A program made the translations under genes and the position numbers. Source: Novosphingobium profundi (GTDB lineage Bacteria; Pseudomonadota; Alphaproteobacteria; Sphingomonadales; Sphingomonadaceae). Taken from it: a stretch of 64,000 bases of DNA. Shown piece by piece: positions 59,135 through 64,000 of the stretch. Every line of letters begins with the position of its first letter. Position 1 is the first letter of the stretch. The notes beneath the pieces were generated by a model, which ran no database searches, was not told the origin of the DNA, and saw nothing but the letters and a program-made list of their open reading frames with translations. Where the stretch lies: contig NZ_JABWCU010000009.1 of assembly GCF_018491765.1 (NCBI RefSeq), positions 62,001 through 126,000 of the forward strand, given 5' to 3'.

Positions 59135-59299
59135 ATGGATAGCAAACGCGAACTGAAGTCCTTGCTCGAGGACCTCTATCTACGACTCGCCCAGCTCGAC
59201 ATGGCGGGAGAGGCAGTGGCGGCTGCGCATCTCGACGCAGCGGCCTGCATGTTGTCACGATCGATAGAATTGCTGCCAACTGCCGCCGATTCGGAGTAA
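59135..59299 (+). CDS. Small conserved-looking 54-residue protein
   Basis: The ORF starts at ATG 59135 with AGGAG 10 bases upstream and encodes MDSKRELKSLLEDLYLRLAQ followed by an Ala/Leu-rich helical stretch to TAA 59297-59299. It is predicted mostly alpha-helical with a leucine-spaced face, suggesting a small dimerising or adaptor protein. I do not recognise a family. The site, length and codon use support translation. It precedes a MarR-type gene by 183 bases on the same strand. Confidence 0.6.
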   Translation: MDSKRELKSLLEDLYLRLAQLDMAGEAVAAAHLDAAACMLSRSIELLPTAADSE

Positions 59300-59482
59300 C
59301 CTCGCGGAGACGCGAAACCGCAATTGCGCTTAAGGTAAACGTCCATGTTGAACGGTCGGGGCAAGAAATCGTTCGGGCGGATCGAGCAAGGTTGAGTGCC
59401 CCCTACGTCGGCATGGGTTCAGGCTTCCGGTCGGCCATTCGGCCCATCGGACCACCACCTTGGGCGACGGTGATCCGAACTG

Positions 59483-60088
59483 ATGGAAAATACCGAACAC
59501 ATGATGCGCAACCGAAACAAGGCCATTCGCCTGATCGGAATTGCGAACGAATTGCTGGCCATGGCGCGGCAGCTGGAAATCGGAGATGACCCGCTCGACG
59601 GCGTGGCTCCGGTCGACTTCCTGACTGACGTCTCCGCGCAGAGCACCAATGCAACGAGGTTGCGAAAGGGGCCTGCCTCGGGCGAAGTATGCCGGCGCGA
59701 CCACCCGATCTGGGTGGAGCTCGCACGTCAGACCTACGAGGACCGGCGCAGGCGATCCAAGATATTCCAGTCCGACGATCTCTTCGGTGAGCCGGCCTGG
59801 GACATCCTGCTCGACCTCTTCATCGCAGCCAAGGAACGGCGAAGCGTCTCGGTCACGAGCGCGTGCATCGGCTCGGCGGTCCCCTCCACCACCGCCTTGC
59901 GCTGGATCACGATCCTCGAGCGCAACGGCCTTTTGGTGCGGGAAGCTGACCCCGGAGATGCCCGCAGGGTTTACGTGAAACTCAGCGCGCGCGGCTACGC
60001 CGCGATGCTCGACTATTTCACCGCCTCGTCGCGGTCGGTCGTCCTGCTCGACGAGACCCCCGCGGTGCCTCTCGCGAAAATGCGCTGA
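59483..60088 (+). CDS. MarR-like winged-helix transcriptional regulator
   Basis: The 201-residue protein has an N-terminal helical region (about 1-90) and a MarR-like winged helix (about 95-180): WDILLDLFIAAKERRSVSVTSACIGSAVPSTTALRWITILERNGLLVREADPGDARRVYVKLSARG. The recognition helix and the DPGDARR wing are typical. ATG 59483 is the first start; 59501 is an alternative. The target is unknown; the palindromes at 58.97 kb and the small upstream gene are candidates. Confidence 0.85.
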   Translation: MENTEHMMRNRNKAIRLIGIANELLAMARQLEIGDDPLDGVAPVDFLTDVSAQSTNATRLRKGPASGEVCRRDHPIWVELARQTYEDRRRRSKIFQSDDLFGEPAWDILLDLFIAAKERRSVSVTSACIGSAVPSTTALRWITILERNGLLVREADPGDARRVYVKLSARGYAAMLDYFTASSRSVVLLDETPAVPLAKMR

Positions 60089-60099
60089 AACTGAACGCG

Positions 60100-60134
60100 A
60101 AGGGCCCCGCTGCCTATCGGCAACGGGGCCCCTT
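60100..60134. terminator. Bidirectional hairpin between the MarR and eno genes
   Basis: GGGCCCCG (60102-60109) pairs with CGGGGCCC (60124-60131), extended by TGCC/GGCA around a 4-base loop. TTGTTT follows on the plus side; the minus side has only a short T pair. It sits between convergent genes. Confidence 0.6.
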
Positions 60135-60178
60135 GTTTCACAGCGGCGGCCATTCCCAACGGGGATGGCCAAAACCAA

Positions 60179-62193
<2,015 letters not shown>

Positions 62194-62217
62194 GGCGGCG
62201 CGAACGAGCCTGGATTG

Positions 62218-62613
62218 ATGAACTACGAAGCTCCGGCGCCATCCGCGTCGCTCACTGACCGCGAGGGCATCACCCTTGGCGAAGATTTGCGCCTGCTCGC
62301 CGAGGAAGCCCGCGAGTTCGCCAAAGCCGAGGTCACGTTCCAGAAGTCGCGCGCCGCATTTGCGGGCAGCCAGATCGGCCGGATCGTGGGCTTGCTCGTG
62401 GCCGCTCTGGTGGTTCTGTTCTTCGCGGTCATGGCTCTGGTCGTCGGACTTGTCATCGCCCTGGGCCCGCTGCTCACCCCGTGGGGCGCGATGGCTGCTG
62501 TTGCGATGGCATTGCTGATCCTTGCCATCATATGCGCGCTGGCCGCGAAACGTGCACTCACTACGTTGAAGCGGGTGATGTCCGCCCCCCTGCGCGGGGA
62601 ACCCAGCGAATGA
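62218..62613 (+). CDS. DUF1469/phage holin superfamily III (YqjE-like) protein
   Basis: The protein is 131 residues from ATG 62218. A charged N-terminal helix (GEDLRLLAEEAREFAKAEVTFQKS) is followed by two strong transmembrane helices (about 55-80 and 85-105). This is the YqjE/DUF1469 pattern; the holin label is a family name, and no phage gene is nearby. It overlaps the next gene as ATGA. Confidence 0.8.
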   Translation: MNYEAPAPSASLTDREGITLGEDLRLLAEEAREFAKAEVTFQKSRAAFAGSQIGRIVGLLVAALVVLFFAVMALVVGLVIALGPLLTPWGAMAAVAMALLILAIICALAAKRALTTLKRVMSAPLRGEPSE

Positions 62614-62927
62614 GGGTCTCGGCCGAGGAAGTCCTGGCAAATCGCGACACGCGCAACTTGGCCAAGGCCGCCTTTGACTCGCGCTACCGTGCGATCCGCG
62701 CCGACATGGAGGAACGCGGCATTGCCGGGCGGATCATCGACGAGACGATCGAGAAGGCCGTCGGCATCGTCGACGAGGCGGTCGAAGTTGCCGAGGAACA
62801 CCCGGCGCTGGTCGGAGGAACTCTCGCCGCCCTGATGCTTTGGATATTCAGAAATCCGCTAATCGCGTGGATCGGAAGCGTCCTGCGGACCGATGGCGAC
62901 AAAGAAGAGGAAATCGAGCATGGCTGA
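62610..62927 (+). CDS. Hypothetical small membrane-associated protein
   Basis: The 105-residue protein starts at ATG 62610, overlapping the previous stop as ATGA. An Arg/Glu-rich helical N-terminus precedes one hydrophobic segment (about 67-93, ALVGGTLAALMLWIFRNPLI) and an acidic tail (DGDKEEEIEHG). No named family is recognised; its position parallels yqjK in the E. coli yqjC-D-E-K operon, which is only a positional analogy. Confidence 0.7.
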   Translation: MRVSAEEVLANRDTRNLAKAAFDSRYRAIRADMEERGIAGRIIDETIEKAVGIVDEAVEVAEEHPALVGGTLAALMLWIFRNPLIAWIGSVLRTDGDKEEEIEHG

Positions 62928-63459
62928 CAGCGAACCCACGATCCCCGCCACTTCGGCGACGAGCGCCAACACCGGCAATATCGTCGCATTGCCGGGGCAG
63001 AAGCAGCGTGAAAGGCCCTCGAGCAAGGTGCTCGGTTTCGTCAAGCGCCATCCCGTCGTCGCGGTAGCCGGTGGCCTCGCGGTCGGCGCTGCGGTCGCCG
63101 CACTGCTACCCCGGCGGATCACCCGTGGCCCCGCGATCCGGGCGATGAACCTCGCCGAGGCCGCAGGCACCTCAACAGCCCTGTTCGGCAAGCGCGCGGG
63201 CTCGCACATCAAGCGGCTGACCGGCCGGGCCGGCGATGAAGCGCACGAGGCGCTTTACGGGATCGAAGCAAAGGCCGAGCGGATCGGTGACTTTACCGCC
63301 ACCCGGCTTGAGAAACTCGCGACCATTGCGCTGGCAACTGCGTCTTCGCTTGGCAAATTGGGCGGAAAGCAGGCCGAACGTCTCGAGGACGCGGCCAGCG
63401 AAGGCACGCACAAAGCGCTCGATATCGCGGAATCCTTGCGCAAGAAGCTCCATCGCTGA
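62920..63459 (+). CDS. Hypothetical protein of the YqjD-like cluster
   Basis: The 179-residue protein starts at ATG 62920 (MADSEPTIPATS) with AGAGGAAA before it, overlapping the previous gene by 8 bases. It has one hydrophobic segment (about 42-66, VKRHPVVAVAGGLAVGAAVAALL) and long amphipathic helices. KRHP before the helix recalls the YqjD C-terminal motif pattern. No function is known; it probably joins the same membrane assembly. Confidence 0.7.
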   Translation: MADSEPTIPATSATSANTGNIVALPGQKQRERPSSKVLGFVKRHPVVAVAGGLAVGAAVAALLPRRITRGPAIRAMNLAEAAGTSTALFGKRAGSHIKRLTGRAGDEAHEALYGIEAKAERIGDFTATRLEKLATIALATASSLGKLGGKQAERLEDAASEGTHKALDIAESLRKKLHR

Positions 63460-63582
63460 GCCATATTGATAATACTTCGCGATAGCAGAGTAGGGTATTT
63501 CCAGTAGGCGATACGGCCTTGCCCAAAAGGGCCTCTAAAATTATAGGCCAAGGCTCTCCCAACTGGAAAAGTGGCACATCGC

Positions 63583-63807
63583 ATGCAGCAGAAACTTCAT
63601 CTCGTGATGGGCGGCCGGGTCAAGGATCCGACCGGTCTCGAATTCGTCGACCTCGACAACATGGACATCGTGGGTGTCTTCCCGAACATGGAAACGGCCA
63701 AGAACGCCTGGAAGTCGGCCGCGCAGCGCACCGTCGACGATGCCGAGATGAAGTACGTGATCGTGCACCTGCACCGCCTGCTCGATCCGGAACAGACCGA
63801 GGTCTGA
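63583..63807 (+). CDS. DUF4170 domain protein
   Basis: The protein is 74 residues from ATG 63583 (MQQKLHLVMGGRVKDPTGLEFVDLD); GTG 63571 is an alternative. The compact fold and ending MKYVIVHLHRLLDP match DUF4170, a small alphaproteobacterial family without known function. It is not obviously linked to its neighbours. It is followed by a 23-bp hairpin. Confidence 0.82.
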   Translation: MQQKLHLVMGGRVKDPTGLEFVDLDNMDIVGVFPNMETAKNAWKSAAQRTVDDAEMKYVIVHLHRLLDPEQTEV

Positions 63808-63823
63808 TCCACCGCGATCGCAG

Positions 63824-63877
63824 GACATGAAAAGAGCCGCACAAGCACCGGGCTTGTGCGGCTCTTTTCATGTCTTT
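63824..63877. terminator. Perfect 23-bp terminator hairpin
   Basis: The arm 63824-63846 (GACATGAAAAGAGCCGCACA...) is the exact inverse of 63852-63874 around the loop ACCGG, with TTT after it. It lies between convergent genes and contains internal A- and T-runs, so it likely works in both directions. Confidence 0.9.
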
Positions 63878-63923
63878 CTCGGCCGACCGGCAGGGAGCCC
63901 CCTGCCCGGCCGCCCAAGCGAAT

Positions 63924-64000
63924 TCAGATGAAGTCGATCTTCTCGACGAGATAGAACTTGTCGCCCGAGGGCACGGTCACTTCGATCTCCTCGTCGACCT
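63924..64000 (-). CDS. C-terminal fragment, possibly a GreA/GreB-type transcription factor
   Basis: Only the last 24 residues are in the window (VDEEIEVTVPSGDKFYLVEK then IDFI and TGA). The pattern VDDEVEV-x-P-x-G near a C-terminus fits the beta domain of GreA/GreB elongation factors. The evidence is a short stretch, so the assignment is tentative. Confidence 0.45.
   Translation of the reverse strand, partial: VDEEIEVTVPSGDKFYLVEKIDFI

Noticed and set aside
62218..62613. Holin-family gene as a sign of prophage
   Set aside because: The family name is historical (DUF1469/YqjE); no capsid, tail, integrase or lysis genes are nearby.

Overview
The window is a stretch of GC-rich, tightly packed bacterial chromosome that looks alphaproteobacterial, most likely from the Sphingomonadales (Novosphingobium/Sphingobium-like). 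This placement is inference: it rests on protein flavour and gene order (glyQ-glyS-ppdK, comF next to a BioC-like methyltransferase, a RibBX-type riboflavin enzyme, DUF4170, a TonB-dependent receptor, a PEP-CTERM protein), not on a database search. Many neighbouring genes overlap by 1-4 bases (ATGA, GTGA or TGATG). No IS element, prophage, CRISPR array or plasmid function is visible; it reads as core chromosome with some accessory genes.

Layout. 1-8 kb: end of hemW, xerC, a DedA protein, gshB, a His/Glu-rich exported peptide, yraN-rsmI divergent from an LppC lipoprotein, then parE. 8-11.5 kb: a TonB-dependent receptor and a NYN-OST-HTH protein. 11.7-15 kb: an overlapping four-gene unit (MoxR ATPase, GFA protein, DUF817, CoxE-like VWA protein). 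15-25 kb: an extradiol-dioxygenase-like gene, a NamZ/DOMON-like pair, tyrS, PilZ, an MFS exporter, cysK, a dienelactone hydrolase, hisI, a candidate small RNA, comF and a methyltransferase. 25-34.5 kb: ppdK-glyS-glyQ on the minus strand, two tandem TraB/GumN proteins, rplY and pth. 34.5-36.7 kb: a PEP-CTERM surface protein behind an excellent sigma-54 promoter, convergent with a TPR lipoprotein. 36.8-42 kb: ychF, DUF1206, a glutaredoxin-membrane fusion, a lipoprotein and mutL. 42-48 kb: the elongasome operon mreB-mreC-mreD-mrdA-rodA. 48.2-48.5 kb: three identical tRNA-Lys(CTT) genes. 48.5-55.8 kb: PilZ, a small lipoprotein, tamB and tamA. 55.8-60 kb: a BrkB/YihY protein, an HTH-fused ribBX with ribH, a 54-residue peptide and a MarR regulator. 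60-64 kb: eno, a four-gene YqjD/YqjE-like membrane cluster, DUF4170 and the end of a Gre-factor-like gene.

The two most interesting loci are regulatory. (1) The PEP-CTERM gene at 34.6 kb has a full-consensus -24/-12 promoter and an upstream inverted repeat that could bind an enhancer-binding protein, next to a TPR lipoprotein reminiscent of PrsT. (2) The riboflavin gene at 57 kb encodes a helix-turn-helix domain fused to DHBP synthase and a GTP cyclohydrolase II-like domain without its zinc cysteines. A 12-bp inverted repeat ends on its first possible start codon, no FMN riboswitch is apparent, and ribH follows directly. This suggests an enzyme that may regulate its own operon. Further candidates are a structured RNA with terminator at 23.3 kb, a perfect 14-bp inverted repeat over the likely start codon of the MFS gene, and palindromes upstream of the extradiol-dioxygenase-like gene, the TonB receptor and the 54-residue peptide gene.
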